Assembly: GCA_028023455.1 (NCBI GenBank)
Contig: JAQFVV010006273.1
Coordinates: 4,819,128 to 4,883,127, forward strand
DNA from: Epiperipatus broadwayi
Lineage: Eukaryota; Onychophora; Udeonychophora; Euonychophora; Peripatidae
Length of the DNA stretch: 64,000 bases
Direction of reading: 5' to 3'
This document shows positions 14,048 to 29,000 of this stretch, piece after piece. How positions within the stretch are numbered: position 1 is the first letter of the stretch; every line of letters begins with the position of its first letter. Under the pieces are notes generated by a model that was not told the DNA's origin, ran no database searches, and saw nothing but the letters and a program-made list of their open reading frames with translations. The translations under genes and the position numbers were made by a program.

Positions 14048-15298
14048 AAATCTATAAAGCAAGAAAAATCTCCAAGAAGTGATGGAATAATTACTGATAT
14101 TGTAAAAATAGGTGAAAAAATAGAAAAATTATCAGCAAAGCTATATATCAAATATTTAAACATTAAAAATATACCAAATAATTAGAAGATTGCAATATTA
14201 ATATTGATATTTAAGAAAGGTAATGAAGAAGGTATTATAAATTATAAATTTATTTTTTACTCTTCTATCAGTTCTATAAATATTTTTATCTAGGATATTA
14301 CAACTTGCCTAATATGCCATATGGATTTTGACCAAACAAAAAACATTTGAATTTAAAGATGGTTTTAACACAATGGATTACATCCCAAGTATTAAGAGAA
14401 GTTATAGAAAAAAATAATGAATTTGGGGCTTCATTATTCTTTGGAAGTGTGCATAATGAAATTGCATTTGATTGGAGAATTATTTCATTGGAAATTAAAA
14501 TATTGGACCATTTATCACAATACACAATCAGTTATTAGATTACAGATTGGTAATAAAAAGATTAACATTAAGAAAAATGATTCCATATATTTAAAATTTT
14601 TTATAATAATCTTATATAAAATAATTTGTGGATTAAAATAGAAATCTAGTACTTAACATAAATGGAATTTTTTTAATTCACTGAGATATTACAGGTTGAT
14701 GTGGTTGTTTTAGCAAGTAATGCTTTCAGGCTAAAAGAAATATCACAAAAGTTATCAAATATAAAAAAATTAAATTAAAGATAAATCCTAAAAAAATTAA
14801 TCTATAAATTTTCACAAAATAAAAAAATAAATATTTATAAATCAAAATAATGAGTTAATTACTATGGATGAAAAAAATTGAATGAAATTAATCATAAGAT
14901 TAAATTTGGATGGAGTATTTTTAGTAGGAATAACTTGGTATTACAAAGAAGCATGTCTATGTATTTGAAAAGGAAGACTTTTAATAAATGCATTTTTTTT
15001 CTATTCTTACTTATGGATCTAGATTTTGTACTTAAGATAAAAGTGATACACAGAATTCAATGATTTATTATAAGTAAGAAAAGATGCACATTGTAAGTAA
15101 CAACAAGTGATTAATAATAACATACATGGGTGACAGAATAAACAGAAATCATTGATATCAGTAAAAAATTAAGAGACTGCAATGGATATGGTTTAAACAT
15201 GTTGTTAGAAGTGGTAATAGAAGATGTAAAATTAAAGTTATAAACTGGATTCCAAAAGATTGTAATAGGTCTAGAAAAAATATGAGGTAGATAAATAA
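14048..15298 (+). pseudogene. Ancient RTE-like LINE relic
   Basis: Plus-strand traces follow the RTE order. Near 14055-14130 a segment resembles the KSPRSDGIITDIVKIGEKIE region. Near 14345-14480 a decayed counterpart of the DYEKAFD region occurs. Near 14930-15060 and 15190-15270 parts of the C-terminal region survive (for example KVINWIPKDCNRSRK). Stops and deletions are frequent. Short frames at 14347-14538 and 14417-14641 are remnants of this relic, not genes. The same relic occurs at about 62077-63328. Confidence 0.65.
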
Positions 15299-15300
15299 AA

Positions 15301-17748
15301 TAATATTATTATTAATAATCAATTATATTTAATTGAAATAAACTACTTCTTTAATATAAGTACTTTAATCGAACTAGTTTTCATCTGATATTCGGACCTT
15401 CTCAAGACATATATATTAACATAATTATACCATTACTCCACCTAACATGATTATTACATATTAAATTAAATTAAATTACTTATATAAATATACATATATA
15501 CATACTATAGGAGTATATGTATATATACTCATACATATATATATAATCAATATGTTTACATTATATTTGTATTCTTATTATATTTATGAAAATAAATATA
15601 TAATTTAGTAAGTTAGTATTTTTCATTCTTTAAAATGAAAAAAAACATTGTTTAAAAAAGATGGTTGACAAGGTAATGACCTCTGGGTTCACATACAGTT
15701 TATCGAATTAAAGGAAATAAAATTAACTTAGTGTTTTAATATCGAATTGTATTGTAACAATGTAGAATGTGATATGCTTCAGCCAGCTCATGGAGCGAGA
15801 TATAAAAATAATTTTATTTTTATTAGAAGATTAATAATTCTATTCTTGCATATATATCCTCATAAAAACTTATACTGTGTTCGATTTAAAAGAACAGTGT
15901 ATAGTATAAAATCTATATTTTGAATGACTTAATACTTATTAGAAGAAATTTTAAGTTTTTTTTAAGAAAGTGATTTCTAAATTACTTGGTTAGAATATAT
16001 TTTCATGTTCGATAAAAAATCATTTTAATCAGAGTTCTAATTGTAAACTTCATTTAAAAAGAACATGTTTATAAAAACTTCAATTAAATTTAATGTACTT
16101 TACATTATAAGGAAAATGCAAAGCGGGTAGAACACCAATTTATCACAGGATATATATAATGCACTTGCTTAATCAAATATATATGTGTGAATAACATCTT
16201 TTGTTGAATGTCTATAAAATTATATAAAAGCTAAAGGAACTGTGTATCAACAAAGATGAAATTTGCATACAAAGAGAAAAATAAATGTCAACTTGGGATA
16301 TCCTATTATTTTCTTTAATGTCTAACAGTGAAGGAATTAAAAATTGGATCTTTGAAGGATTTTCATTCACAAACTCCATGAACATCTGAGACTATTGTAT
16401 TAACTTTTATAAATACCATTTAAGTTTTTTGAAAATTATAATTGGGAAAGATTAATTTCATTTTCTTTATTATCATATTTATTTCATTAAAGAAATGAAT
16501 AATAAGAGAGAATTAATAGTTGAAAATATTTTTATTTTTATTTATGATTAATAAAGATTTAGATATAGGTTAAGAAATATTAATATGGGAAAGGCATGTA
16601 AAAATATAAAGGGATAAAGTGAACTTGGAGGTAAGAGATTACATTAATTTTAAATTCACATACTATTAATTTCATGACATGACACTACTTTGTTTATACT
16701 AATCCAAATAGTCTAATAACTATAATGCCTGATAAGTGGATAAATGACTAACATTGATACGAAATATATATTTTTATATTAGTAAACATAAATTACATAC
16801 AATCATTTTAACAGATGAAAACATTATATATAAATAATTGGATTATTATTTGTATAATCTAATTAATATATAATAGTGTTAATGTAGAAGTCTTAATATT
16901 TGGATACTTGTATTTTATATACATTATGTTATCACATAGTGTTATAAGTTAGAAAATATATCTACCATAAGTAAATAGAATATTTATATTTTTTAATATA
17001 AGGAAGTAGATATATAAATAATTTTTATATATTGTAAAATTTAAGTTATTTATTTGTTAAATAAATAATTATTATGTTTTTTATATTAAATTAAATAAAG
17101 TCTTCAATTTTATTTAATTTAATTTAAAGAGTTAGTGAGATTTGTTATTAATATTACTTTAGAATATTGATAGGAACTCCTGAAGAGAATCAATCGTTAA
17201 ACTTCCCTGAGTTCGAAATCTGAGCATAACGGTTAAGTCAATTAAGGTGGAAATTGATTTGATGTGGTTTAGATATAATAATTTATTAATAATAAATTAT
17301 TTGTTGGGAACAGATATAGTTTTATATCAAAATTAAATCACATCATTCGTGGCATCCTATATGAAGACCTTAAATCTGATTATAATAAGATGCAACTGCC
17401 TTAACTTATTTTGTTGAAAGAATGCATACCGCTACAATACATTTCTATTATCCAACAATAATAATTAAAATCTATACATAAATCATAACTCAATACACAT
17501 CATATGAGATTTTAGTTATTATGGTTGGGTTATAGAATTGTATGTTTGTATGTATATATGTAAGCAATATAATTTAATTTAATATGTAATAATCATGCTA
17601 GATGGAGTAATTGTATAATTGTGATAAAATATATATGTCTTGAGAAGGTCTGAATATTGGGTAAAACTGGTTTGATTAAAGTATTTATATTAAAGAAGTT
17701 GTTTATTCCAATTATGTATAATTGATTATTATTAATAATATTATTGGA
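15301..17748. mobile_element. Inverted-repeat-bounded element, ~2.45 kb
   Basis: The segment 15301-15480 recurs as its reverse complement at about 17550-17748 over nearly 200 bases with moderate divergence. It includes the block CTTCTCAAGACATATATAT on the left arm and its complement on the right. The interior (15481-17549) has no long open frame. In many animals GGTCTGAATATT/AAACTGGTTT-type arms border Penelope-like elements, but no reverse transcriptase is visible, so the class is uncertain. Only the left part (about 63328-64000) is inside the window in the right copy. Confidence 0.6.
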
Positions 17749-18828
17749 AGCAATATTATGGACACATTTGTGATTATTTATATCTCATTTGACCATTTGT
17801 AAGGATTTTATATTTAAATAAAAAAGTTTGCTTTTGTGATTGAAAAAGAGTGGATAAAGAGAAATTGGATTATACTTGGAGTGTACTTCTTTTGTAATTT
17901 ATCAAGAATAGTTGAAAATTATAATGGTGATTCTTAATATTGTGTTTTTTTTTGAAAATGAATTTTACCATTTAATTGTAATAGATCTTATGTTTTCTAT
18001 ATTAAAACTTTGTTACTAATGTTTTATATATATATATTGTACCCTCACTTCAGAAAATATATATATTATAATAAAATGTGACTAGCTCAGATAAATAGTT
18101 ATGCTGCTAAAATGTGTATAACTATTATTAAAATATTTTACAATACTATATCTTATCAGATTTATTCTAACTAACAGAAAAATTAATATGGTTCAATATC
18201 ATGCACTAAGTAAATAAGTATTATTAAATCATGAGACTCATGAAGTGAAGTTACAAGTGGTAATATGAATTTACATTGAGCCCATGTTCCACAAGACAAT
18301 AATATGTTAATGTCAATGAATTTCCTGAAAAATCATATTAAGAAAGTACCTTACTTCTTTAAACAATAATTTGATTCATACTGTGCAAAGTAGTTATGTT
18401 TTATTAAATTATCTGTTGTCATATGCTGTGGTGTAAAGATAATGAACCTGACACACTTTTAAAACAATTTAAACAAATTTATGTACATTAAAACTTTAAT
18501 AAACATCTTATATACAATATGTACATTCCAAGTGGAAATCAATTAAAAATAAAAAAAATAATACAAAATTCTTACATCGTTACTATTTCCATTATCCAAA
18601 ATAAATAATCCAATACATTTCTTAAATTCTTTATCAGTAACATTTAATAGTATTTTCGAACTTATTTTTTTATTATATATCACCTTCAATCAAATACACA
18701 ATAGAAGTGCTTTATGTAAAATATCATTTTTATGTACACATGTTAAATCAGATTTAAATTTAACACTTAAAAATGTTCATTCCAGCTAAGTATTATAAAT
18801 ATTTCCATTATAATGTAACTATTATATT
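17749..18828. other. AT-rich non-coding spacer
   Basis: No open frame, exon or element recognised. Confidence 0.45.
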
Positions 18829-20795
18829 GTAACGGAAGAAAGATCTTTGAGATTAGGATATACTGACCCCAAGGGCATCACTAGCCCGAAAGTAGAAACT
18901 AGACATTTATTTTAGGGTGGACAGGATATGCGAATCAAAAGGCACTGAACTACACTCAGGGAGGAACAAGATATCTTAAATATTATTTAGACAGTTGAAA
19001 AATCAAAGCACAAAGACAAACGTCAGCCAAATTAAGTTTAAACAATTTATTAATTTTATTAAAAGTTGTGCAATAGAGTGAATACATCTAGCCACGAATA
19101 CAAAAGTGGCTTATAGTAACATATTTGTATTTACCAGAGAGTGCACAAGAGTACGACAAACATGAAGGCATAAAACACCTTGGCAGCAAAATTATCTCAC
19201 TTAAAATAGAAGAAATGGTTAGGAAAATATCTTCTTGCTGGCCAGTTGTAAAATTACAAAACAAACAACAACTTTAGCTTCCTGAATCAGGGATAATAAA
19301 ACAGTTACTGTCCTGCCGGAAATCAATTTTCGGAGCCAAATGTCCGAAGCAGTAATATTCTAATTATTGTCGTTAAAATGCTGCAGGACTGCTGGTGTAT
19401 ACTACATTCAAAGTAAACGTGGTTGATCTCACCTACAAGACAGCAACAGATAATTGATTATGATCTTACATAATCCAAAAAGAAATAGACTATTTTCAGA
19501 CAACCTGAAGAAATAACTTGACAAATAGCCAGCAAAAGATTTTGTTGTTTGCACAAACAGCTAAAACTAAAACATGTTTAAGGATTCTTTATTGTACAAC
19601 TAAGGGCAAGTAAATAAATAAAGATTATGAAAACTGCCAATGTGTTTTGTAATAGTTAATGAAATAATCAGGTATATATTAAACATATAAAAATACAATC
19701 ACCTTATGCACTCCCTGATAAACGAAAATTGCAAACAAACTTGGAATCTTAAAACTAAGATTCCAAGCACACTTTAAATACTAGAAAAGAGTACATACAG
19801 ATAATAAATAATTTAAAAAAAACAATGCCATTTTAAAAACATATTTATCATTAGATTGAGTGGAGATTTAATTAAATGCAATTATTTACCCTGGCTAGAA
19901 TAGGAAAAAGTTTAGCTTAAAGTAAGACAGAGTCCTAGTGATTTGGTGACGAGTGCGCACTTTTTGATAATAGTTCATCTTTTAGGTCCTTTGGTGGGCA
20001 ATGTAGAGGCAGTGGTTACTTTAGAGGGTCAGGCATGACTAAAAGGAGAGCAGGTAGGCGGGTCCATCCATCTGTTTAAGTTAGCGAAGACATTTTAATG
20101 ATGTAAAACCCATAGTAGTAGATTTTGACATCTGCACAGTAACAAAGTTTGTCAATAATTATTTAAGTTTTTGTAGGAATTAAATGCCTAAAGCTACTAG
20201 CCACAGTTTTAGATCTCTTTGCAGGCCTTCCTAATCCAAGTATGTCTAATAATCTCTCTATCTCTCTCTGAAAGGTGGGACCCTTTGCCTTGCTACATTT
20301 CCCGCGCAAAACCCTCATTGCTCTCCATTCTATATTCCAGGAAAAGTAAACATCAATTTCCCGACCAATCTAATTTAAGACTTCCAAACCTAGGGATAAT
20401 ACCATCAAATGTGACAAATGGTTAAAACTACCCCACTTTTTTTAAAAAATTAACTTTATCAGTAATTTGTGGCATTAAAAGCAACAGGAATATATAATTA
20501 AGAAGCTTGTCTGTTTTTAATCAAATGGATTAAAATAGTATGCGCTGAAAGTAACTATTTTAAAACCAATTTTATAAATGAAGTAGTGATCTACTTTAAT
20601 TATAAATGTGTATGTGTTTTTGCATTAATAATACAAATTTTAGCATTAGACATTTAATGAAATAAAGTTATTTTTCCTTTATTAATTTAGTATTAAAACC
20701 ATTGAATCGGAAATCAATCCGTTCAATATATTACCTTCGCAATTAGTATTAACTTAATATCAACTAATGTATAGGTTGATATAATCCCCCCCGTA
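18829..20795. mobile_element. Possible LTR-type sequence, boundaries uncertain
   Basis: Composition changes abruptly at a TGTAACGG (18829), the same first six bases as the other two Gypsy-type LTRs here. The next 1.6-1.9 kb is richer in G+C than its surroundings and has no domain-bearing frame. It fades out near the GGTTGATATAATCCCCCCC stretch at about 20775-20795. Neither the far terminus nor a clear target duplication can be pinned down. The 68-codon frame at 20219-20425 has no recognised motif. Confidence 0.3.
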
Positions 20796-23700
20796 ATATT
20801 ATGTGCATTTATCAATCACATAATTCATTTATTTCATTCTAATGCAATTCTCATAATATATATAAGTCTTACTAAAATATGGCAATATATGTAGGTTCTT
20901 TTATTGTAAAATAATATTTTTAAAGCTATCCAACAATTTTGTAGAGACAAATTTTTTATTTATAAATCACCCATTTTCATACCATTATTAGATTAAAATA
21001 AAATTTTATGATTCTTTTTTCATTTTAAATACCATTTTTCTTATACTTTACTTAAACTGATCATAATCACATATTTGTTACATCACCTATGTTATTCTAT
21101 CTCATCCTATTAAATCCTATCTTCAAATATCATTATAGTCTCATTTAACTCATAGTATCAATTCACAATTTTAAAAATGGCTATCTAAACCCACCCTTAT
21201 ATCTCATCATCTATTTACGATAAACCTTAAATTTGCCGAATATAAATTTGGTATATAAAATGACTTTAAATTGTCTAATAAGAAAGAAAAAAATAATTTA
21301 CTTTTACTAACTGGAAAAATATAATATAAATGACTCGTACTAATATAATAAATCGCACATCCTAATACTGGAACTGAAACATTAAAAGTTTATTCATGAA
21401 AGAATCATATAATTACTTCCTCATTATGTTGTGATAAATTTAGTGTTATTTAAACACAGCTGAAGTATTTGAAAATAAAACTAATATTCTAATCTTATGC
21501 ATGTATATATTCTTCAAACATTTATATCTACCCAACAATCAGTACAATATTTAATATTCACCTAAAGAAACAAAGCAAAATAATTATATTTAAATATTAA
21601 TAATATACAATTGTTACCATAAGCAAGAACCTAATCTTATAAATCAGCTAAACGATAATTCTCTGATTATAGATTAACAAAAAATATCACATTCATACTT
21701 GACAATCATTCTTAAAATATTGAGCGTTTTAAAATTATATAAAAAAATACTTTATGAAACTAAGCGTTATATTAATATGTAATTACTTTTAAAATGTACC
21801 TCTCTTATCCCTAATAGATCAATAAATAATTAAATATCTATGTTAGTTAAGTAAATAAAATTATATTACATAGACTCAACGGTGTGTCTTTTTCACCACA
21901 TAACTGTTCTTTCTTCCCAGGAATGAAAATTTTCCAACAGCGCTTTTATTTCCGTAAATCATGTGTTTAAATAGTTTCTCATGAAATAAATGAAAGACGT
22001 TTTTTTAAAATAAAAATAAAAATAAAAATAATAATAATAAAATAAAACAAGTTCCACCATAAAGAAACAAAAATAAATAATTAAATCAGTTTTAAGGATC
22101 CATTTAAATTCTTTAAAAAGTTATTATTCTCCTAGATTAGTTAATAGTTTGCAATGTTTTCATTTAAGTATTATAAATTGACTCGGAGTGTCGACGACAC
22201 TTATTTATGTGCATTTTTTAAAAAATATTTAAGCAAAATCAATCTCAAAATTCTTCTGTATGACCAGCATCCAGAATTTAATACCATAACATTTTTATTT
22301 ATAGGTATTTATTTACCAATTAAATTTCCGATTTATCAGCCTTTTAAAATTATTGATATCTGGTCTTTTAAATAACAAATACTTAACAAGGCAAGTATTT
22401 TAGCAATTATTAGTAATTTCCATATTTTTACCAAAAGATATATTAAAATATATATAATTTGAAATACTTTCTTCATAAAGAAGTATTCTCGGCATCTTTC
22501 TTCAAAATATTTATTTATAAAAAAATATATATACTAAACTTTTTTAATTCACTTCTTTTACAGTATTATTTTACCGTGTCTTATAAAAAAATATTGTCCT
22601 TCCACGTAATGTCCAATATATTAACTTTATCCATCTACTAATTCTTCTAATTAACACAGTGTCCACTATATTTTTATATAAATTTTTCCAACACATTATA
22701 TTATTAGGTGATATTTCCATGACTACTTGATAGTAAAAATTAAGTTTTGATAGAAACGATCAATAGGGATTATGAACAATTAGCACTGCATATTTAACAG
22801 TAAACTTTTCTAAATTATTTGAACTACTCTTTTTATAAACTAATAACCATTACAAGAGTGTTTATAATATTATACTTATTATATTTAATAACACACTTAA
22901 CAACAGAAAAAAAAGCACAAGCACACTTAAACAATTAAACCTTAGCTTTTATACTAGAATATATCACCCACATGATTAGTGAATTTAAACAATCACTTGC
23001 TAACTTATCTACATTATCTGGTTAACATATGTAAAATCTAAAACTAAAAATAAATAATGAATCATTTAATATTAATTATTTATTACATTATTTAATTCCC
23101 AAATTAATTTTTATCTTTTATTTAAATCCATTAAACATTTAAAAATATATCTCTTTACTTTCTTTCACTTTTAGCTTTCATAAATCTATTTTCCTAAACA
23201 AACTAAAATCTACTTTTATTCATTACATTCATTTCTTTTTTTTAAAACAGTACAAAAAAAATAAGATTTTATATTTCACACTAATTAATTTTTATTTTTT
23301 ATCTCGTGATAGCCCAATATAATATTTTTAAATTTTATAATATATTTTTTAAAAATAGCTTCATAACCTTCACTAAAAAAAACTCACAAGCATATGTGCA
23401 CATATGTCTGTCTGTCACCACGACTTACAACACAGATAGAAGCGTTGTAATTATCTAAAAATAAACTAACAATCTAATTTTTGTAAAATAAAATTTTTTT
23501 TTAAATAAATAATATACTATAACAACTTTTAAAATAATAATTCGATATTATAAAAATCAAATTTTCATCTTTCTATTGTATACTTTATTAATAACAGAAA
23601 ATATTCTACATTCACTTACTAAATATATTAATTTTATCATCAATAAATATATGACTTACTTAATTTTAAGTTGTCATTTTTTAAACTTTAGCTTTAAACA

Positions 23701-23970
23701 TTCACTTACAAAACTTATTAATGCGAAAAGTCATTAATTATGGCCAGTTTTCCCAACCATATAATACTATCATTCTTTCCTTATGAGACAGTTTACCCCA
23801 AATATTAGCACAACTCTCACACATCAAATATTCTTAGTTGTACTTAATTAAACTTTTAAAAGATTATTAATAATAAAAAAAAATCAACACCGCACAGCTT
23901 GAAATATATCTTGAATTTTCAATTTTTTGGCAATAATGGATGAGAACAATTTATGAAGACCCATACAAAA
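20796..23970. other. AT-rich sequence without recognisable gene
   Basis: Short frames such as 22154-22375 and 22459-22641 are AT-driven, with no domain. Upstream exons of the adenylate-forming enzyme would be expected in this direction, but I could not identify any. Confidence 0.5.
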
Positions 23971-24470
23971 NNNNNNNNNNNNNNNNNNNNNNNNNNNNNN
24001 NNNNNNNNNNNNNNNNNNNNNNNNNNNNNNNNNNNNNNNNNNNNNNNNNNNNNNNNNNNNNNNNNNNNNNNNNNNNNNNNNNNNNNNNNNNNNNNNNNNN
24101 NNNNNNNNNNNNNNNNNNNNNNNNNNNNNNNNNNNNNNNNNNNNNNNNNNNNNNNNNNNNNNNNNNNNNNNNNNNNNNNNNNNNNNNNNNNNNNNNNNNN
24201 NNNNNNNNNNNNNNNNNNNNNNNNNNNNNNNNNNNNNNNNNNNNNNNNNNNNNNNNNNNNNNNNNNNNNNNNNNNNNNNNNNNNNNNNNNNNNNNNNNNN
24301 NNNNNNNNNNNNNNNNNNNNNNNNNNNNNNNNNNNNNNNNNNNNNNNNNNNNNNNNNNNNNNNNNNNNNNNNNNNNNNNNNNNNNNNNNNNNNNNNNNNN
24401 NNNNNNNNNNNNNNNNNNNNNNNNNNNNNNNNNNNNNNNNNNNNNNNNNNNNNNNNNNNNNNNNNNNNNN
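23971..24470. other. Assembly gap (500 N)
   Basis: Exactly 500 N, probably a fixed-size placeholder for a gap of unknown length. Any frames through it are meaningless. It lies between the two duplicate copies and upstream of the recognised exons, so missing exons may fall in it. Confidence 0.99.
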
Positions 24471-25444
<974 letters not shown>

Positions 25445-25797
25445 ATTCTAATAACATTATTGCTGTAATTATATATAATTTTAGACAGATACATAAAATG
25501 CACATTTTAAATATATAAATAAACTAATATATGATAAAACATCCATAAGACAAATATTTAATTAAAAAATAATATATTTTAACATTTAAATACTTAGTTG
25601 TTAAATATGCCTTGAATAATATTGTTTTTGTAATATTTTAATTTAGTTTTTGAAGTTATGTTATAATTATAATATTGTGGTTCTAAAAGCCAAATATATA
25701 TAATTATTTCTAAATTATTTGTTACAAAATCTATACACATACATTCATATGCATTTTAAGATATTATCAAACTACATATAAGAATATCGTATAACCA

Positions 25798-25802
<5 letters not shown>

Positions 25803-25876
<74 letters not shown>
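25803..25876. repeat. (TA)n microsatellite abutting an exon
   Basis: About 36 TA units end only a few bases before the AG acceptor of the exon at 25882. They stand where the polypyrimidine tract would normally be. Confidence 0.95.
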
Positions 25877-25881
<5 letters not shown>

Positions 25882-25882
<1 letters not shown>

Positions 25883-26024
25883 GACCTAGGAATTATGCAT
25901 AAAAATGGAAGTGTGAGTTTTATTGGAAGATCAGAGGATTTTATTATTCAGAAGAAAAAATTTTTTCAGTTTAAAAACTGCAGCAGATGAATTGAAAATA
26001 AATGAAAACATCGAAGAAATTAAG
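25882..26024 (+). CDS. Exon of ANL adenylate-forming enzyme (A8-like motif)
   Basis: After the acceptor (ATAG, ending at 25881) the frame reads DLGIMHKNGSVSFIGRSEDF. This matches the GD-(L/I)-x-x-x-DG-x-x-x-x-x-GR-x-x-D region that opens the mobile C-terminal subdomain of acyl-CoA synthetases, AASDH-type enzymes and NRPS adenylation domains. The preceding exon would supply the G of GD. After an A6T6 run at 25955-25966 the open frame shifts by one base and continues TAADELKINENIEEIK to a donor AAG|GTACTT, phase 0. The slip means either a one-base sequence error in the homopolymer run or a pseudogenising insertion. An in-frame TGA ends the unshifted frame at 25990. Confidence 0.5.
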
Positions 26025-29000
26025 GTACTTTTAAATTATGATATTTGTAGATAAACTATATTGTCATTTTTAAGTGGACTAACTTAAAAATCATTTTCTA
26101 CTTCTGTAATATTAATAATGGAATGAATTTTGTTTCATATTTAGCAAGAATTTTTATTTATTTATGTAATAGTATGATGGCTGTATCTTTCAATATAGTT
26201 TTTACATATATTTTTTGTGAAATGAACACTCTTTGAAAATAATATGTAATGTATAAATGATTTATCAAATTATAAAATGTATGTGTGGATGGTACTATAA
26301 TTAAAAAGAAAAATGAGAATGTATGCATAGCTGGTTTTAAGCATAAAAAGTAAACATTTTTTGTGACTTAAAGATTTGGAAAAGACATTTTGAATTAAAC
26401 CCTTTTCTATCATTAGATTTAGTGATTATGAATGGATTCAAAGTATATTGGGATAATAAATAAATCATAGATATCAAACAATATATTGTCAAAAGTGATT
26501 AAATAAATAGTGAAAGTTTTTGAAATATGATGGGCATTGCTGTAAAAACAGGATGGAAAATGTGAAATATGGAATAATTATTGGTTCAAATCCAAAAGAT
26601 AACAAATTTTTGAGTTGAGAAATAATATATTGATTTTATGTGTAAATAAAGTTGAAACTACTCGTGTTTTTATTATAAAATATGCTATATAAACAAAAAC
26701 AATATCTTACATTTGTGACAGAATTCAGTTGAAATTGGTTATAACAATATTAAAATAACATGATTATGGGAAAGATCATTTAGTAGCTGAAAATCTCTTC
26801 CTTTTAAATCTGTTCAACATATTAAAATATATTAAAAAACGTTGCATAAATTTGAATATAATATTTTCAACATTTTAATTTTGAAAAATGAAAATTCTAT
26901 TAACCAATTATTGTAAATAACTTTTAATGAATTAATCAGATAATGATTTATTTTACAATCACGAAAATTAGTGGTTATTGTTAACATTTTTTAGTAGATA
27001 GTTAAATATTTATATTACTTAGAAAAATAAATGGAATGCAAACTTAGCAGGCAGTTTGCTAATATTTTTGTTTAAATGTATATATAAATTGCAAACAGTT
27101 AACATGTTTGCCCTTTAAAAATGTACTCATTTAAATTTATTATTTTAAAATTAATACTTAGTGGGTAAAATAAATAAATTTCTAAAAAAATCAAAATCCT
27201 AGTATGTCAACAGTCAGGGAAAAAACTTGCACACATGTGTATGTAATATTAATAATGCTTATTTATTTTTAAAAACTATAATTTATTAATGTTATTTTTA
27301 ATAAGTAATCAATTTTTTCTCAATTTTTTACTTATTTTATTAAAAAAATGAACACATAAGGTATGTGTTATCAGAACAAATAGTGGGAAATGTAAAACCT
27401 GAAATTCCCAAGTGGTTTGCATATTAATGGTTATGTATAATTAGAGATAAAAGTTTTTATACATCTTTTTAATTATCAATTTACAGGAATGTAATGAATG
27501 TATTATAAAAAGTTCAATTTGAAATTTTATCTATTGAAAATTTATAGTTTATGAATAAATATAGGTTAATAATTTTAAATATATATATATATTATTTTAT
27601 AATAATGATTGTACTTTTTTCAGCTTTATTGCATTCTATGAGGAAAAGTTTTTACTAAAAATACAATAATTTATTTTTGAATTAAGTAATTAAAATTATT
27701 GTAAAAATGATATCTTTAATTGAGTACAAAAATATACTAATTTGGAATCCTAAGAGCCTCAATTTCAAGATAATTTTTTATTAAATACATTTATAGTCTG
27801 TGTCTAATGCATAAGTATATAAAAACAGAACAAAATAAAATTAGATCTAATGGTTTAAACAAATATTATAAAAGTAATAATTATTAATCGTTATTAACTT
27901 TTTGTTATTGTTAACAGGCTTTCATTAATAATTTCTTTATAGTATTTGAATTATGATTTCTTATCAGCTTTTATAATTTTATATTTAATGATGTTTAGTA
28001 GTAAAATGCCAGTTAAAACATTCTAATGCACAACAAATTTTACAGTTCTTTTACATTAAGAAACATGAATGCAAATATATGGAATGCCAATTTGCATTTT
28101 AAATTTATTTAATCAAAAGGATAACTTTTTGAACTTATATTGTCATGTTAATGGATCTATTTTTAGATCTTACAGCTTGTGAACACTTATCCATGATCAA
28201 AGACTTTTTGTTTTTCATTCTGGTGAATCATTTTTGTAATTGATTTTCATTTATTATAATTATTGTCATGATTTATGCAAATGAATGTACTTTTAAGTAA
28301 AATAAATTTGTATAAGAATTATCATTTGTGTATTACAAAATTAATATTGTAAGCCTTTATATAATCTATTTTATAGCAGATATTGATGTTGTAACTATGC
28401 CTACATTCTTATCATTTTTTTGACAAAACATTCTGTTTATTTATACTTTTTATAAATTATTACATCCATGTATAGTGTCTGTAAATTAGTTTTTTTTTCA
28501 TATTTGGATCTGAAAAGAACAACATTGACTACAGATAGTTGATCCATTTTCTATGTCTAGATCTTTGTATCTGTGCCTGATAAATCTTGAATGTTATTTC
28601 AGGCTATAAACAGATTTAGAATTTTCTTTTCAAGTACTCAGCCTAATTGGTCATTCAATACTAGTCAGTAATTGGGTATTTGTTTCATATTACTCTAAAA
28701 CCATGTACTATAAACTCATGCAGTCAATAGAAACATGATGAAATAGTACAATAAATTTCCATCTCTATTTTGCCCAGGTTCTGGCTTTTGCTGACATTAG
28801 TATATATTAGGATTCAAAGATGAAACTAATGCACTTATATTTTTAACCTTAGTCTTTTATTCTTTTATATTATTCAAACTATTAATATAAAGAAAGACTA
28901 AATTTCAATAGTAGAAAGCAGAAAAAATGCATTGGTGCATTAGTTTAAGTTTTTGCTAATCTTTACTGACATAGTCAAAAGCCGAATACTGGTTTCCTTG

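Noticed and set aside
17163-17250. Possible further upstream exon with LIGTPEENQSLNFPEFEI, vaguely like the IG-x-P region of adenylate-forming enzymes
   Set aside because: Stops follow at once in that frame, the other frames give no family match, and it lies inside an inverted-repeat element.
20219-20425. 68-codon frame starting MQAFLIQVCLIISLSLS, which could look like a signal peptide
   Set aside because: No splice context, no domain and no repeat of the frame elsewhere; it sits in a probable repeat with altered composition.
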